A stretch of 64,000 bases of DNA from Methanolobus vulcani (GTDB lineage: Archaea; Halobacteriota; Methanosarcinia; Methanosarcinales; Methanosarcinaceae). The position numbers were made by a program, and so were the translations under genes. Location: the NCBI RefSeq assembly GCF_006546655.1, contig NZ_VIAQ01000017.1:117820-181819 (forward strand), written 5' to 3'. The notes under the pieces are model-generated. The model saw only the letters and a list, made by a program, of their open reading frames with translations, was not told the DNA's origin and made no database searches. How positions within the stretch are numbered: position 1 is the first letter of the stretch; each line of letters starts with the position of its first letter. This document shows positions 63,057 through 64,000 of the stretch, one piece after another.

Positions 63057-63098
63057 ACAATCCCTCAAAAAAGTAAAGGTGAATAATATTATTTCACC

Positions 63099-63875
63099 TT
63101 ACGGATATAATTGTATTGTTTCCCTGGTACCATATGATGAAGGAGTTACAAATTCAGCCATTGTAGTAGCTCCAGCCTCAGGAGTCATAACTATCGTTAC
63201 AGTAGAGCGTGGTGCAATATCCAGATTGGAATCTTTCTGATTCCCACTGGTTGTCACCTCATCTATTGTTGTATATGACAGATCACCATCTGCTACTACA
63301 GAAACGTAGATGGTCACCAGATCACCTTTATTCATGATAGGGTTCCCCTGTGTAAATGAAACATCTTCATCCCTTATTTTCTGCACAGTAAAGAAGTATC
63401 TGGCATTTGCACCTGGCGTATCCTGTGTACCTGTCAACAAATGACCTAAGTTTACACTTGCATTGTTAGATGAAGAGAAATTTGCCATCACGCTGCCATA
63501 GGTTTTGTCATTATTTCCATAAATGAGGTCATTCGTATTAATCCCATCAGTTATTGTAATGATTAACTGATTCAGATCAACAGGAGAGCTTCCAACATTA
63601 AGACCCACCTTTACTTTAAGCAGTGACATATTAGATGCCATTGTAGATCCACTCTTTGCACGGACTCCCTCTATGCTTTTAACGATCAGATTTGATGATA
63701 CTTCCTGTGTTGCCTGTTTACCTGTTGATTGTGCCTGTTGCTGAAGTGTGCCGGATGTCTGAATAAGCACAGATGCAGCTACAGCAGCAATCAATACCAT
63801 GGCTATGAAAATAATAAGAGTACCAATACCTACCTGAGCAGTATTATCTCTTGAAAAGATATTTGAATCAGGCAT
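63099..63875 (-). CDS. flaB: Archaellin
   Basis: 258 residues, the filament subunit of the archaellum. The short class III signal peptide ([13 protein letters not shown]) is followed by a hydrophobic helix ([20 protein letters not shown]) and a long Ser/Thr/Asn-rich outer domain with several N-x-S/T sites. The C-terminus ends [13 protein letters not shown], the same as the partial gene to the right. Archaellins are processed by FlaK/PibD and assembled by ArlHIJ, which are not in this window. Confidence 0.93.
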   Translation of the reverse strand: MPDSNIFSRDNTAQVGIGTLIIFIAMVLIAAVAASVLIQTSGTLQQQAQSTGKQATQEVSSNLIVKSIEGVRAKSGSTMASNMSLLKVKVGLNVGSSPVDLNQLIITITDGINTNDLIYGNNDKTYGSVMANFSSSNNASVNLGHLLTGTQDTPGANARYFFTVQKIRDEDVSFTQGNPIMNKGDLVTIYVSVVADGDLSYTTIDEVTTSGNQKDSNLDIAPRSTVTIVMTPEAGATTMAEFVTPSSYGTRETIQLYP

Positions 63876-63928
63876 TGACTCCCTCCTGAAATATCAGTTG
63901 ATGTGATGATACACATCAACCATTGTAA

Positions 63929-64000
63929 TTATGGATACAACTGAACTGTCTCAGTTACACCGTATGAAGATGGCAGTACAAAATCTGCAGTCGTTGCTGC
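63929..64000 (-). CDS. flaB: Archaellin, 3' end only (gene continues beyond the window)
   Basis: The last 23 codons encode ATTADFVLPSSYGVTETVQLYP, closely matching the end of the adjacent archaellin ([20 protein letters not shown]). Tandem archaellin genes are common in methanogens. Confidence 0.85.
   Translation of the reverse strand, partial: AATTADFVLPSSYGVTETVQLYP

Overview
The window looks like chromosomal DNA from a methylotrophic methanogen of the Methanosarcinaceae, most like Methanolobus or a close relative (inference, no database search). Directly visible support: archaellins with class III signal peptides, a PGF-CTERM surface protein and PGF-pre-PGF domains, an IorAB plus aryl-CoA ligase block, PurS/PurQ, a CobD homologue with a cysteine-rich tail, UPF0173 and DUF2117 proteins, archaeal TATA boxes, short or absent leaders, and very few amber stop codons. 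One secreted-protein gene is continuous across an in-frame amber codon, which fits a pyrrolysine-decoding organism.

Layout. 1-9.2 kb: housekeeping genes (TadC/ArlJ-like pilus protein, RNase HII, CobD-like, PurQ-PurS, archaetidyl transferase, and an AsnB-Dph6 fusion). 9.2-13.1 kb: an indolepyruvate oxidoreductase (IorAB) and phenylacetate-CoA ligase operon, then a 960-base gene-poor stretch with a pseudoknot-like inverted-repeat pair. 14.0-17.3 kb: CysN, CysD and an Fe-S APS reductase, an assimilatory sulfate activation set that is unusual in a methanogen. 17.6-19.1 kb: a sodium:solute symporter with a 29-residue partner. 19.2-33.9 kb: a PKD surface protein, Fe-S and DUF523 proteins, a dipeptidase, a macro-domain protein, a candidate structured RNA, a cohesin-like protein, a small thiol/Fe-S operon with an ArsP-type permease, and a methyltransferase.

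33.9-37.5 kb is a degenerate island bounded by two directly repeated ISL3-type insertion-sequence ends. It holds a frameshifted membrane regulator, secreted proteins, the amber-containing gene and a possible micro-gene with a structured RNA. 37.6-41.3 kb: two tandem paralogous symporters, each preceded by a 39-41-residue membrane protein. 41.5-46.7 kb: a sensor kinase and small regulatory genes.

46.8-64 kb is the most interesting part. A long minus-strand array starts at tandem archaellins and runs through two secreted/lipoproteins, two histone-deacetylase-family enzymes, two GNAT acetyltransferases, a CheF-like protein, a V4R-like protein, a KaiC/RAD55-like ATPase, a roadblock-like protein and a 770-residue coiled-coil protein with 84-bp internal repeats. 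Beside it lie a MinD-like ATPase with a winged-helix partner and two more RecA-fold proteins. The core archaellum motor genes are not in the window. I propose that this array is a little-described archaeal signalling or positioning system that uses protein acetylation and deacetylation and is linked to archaella.
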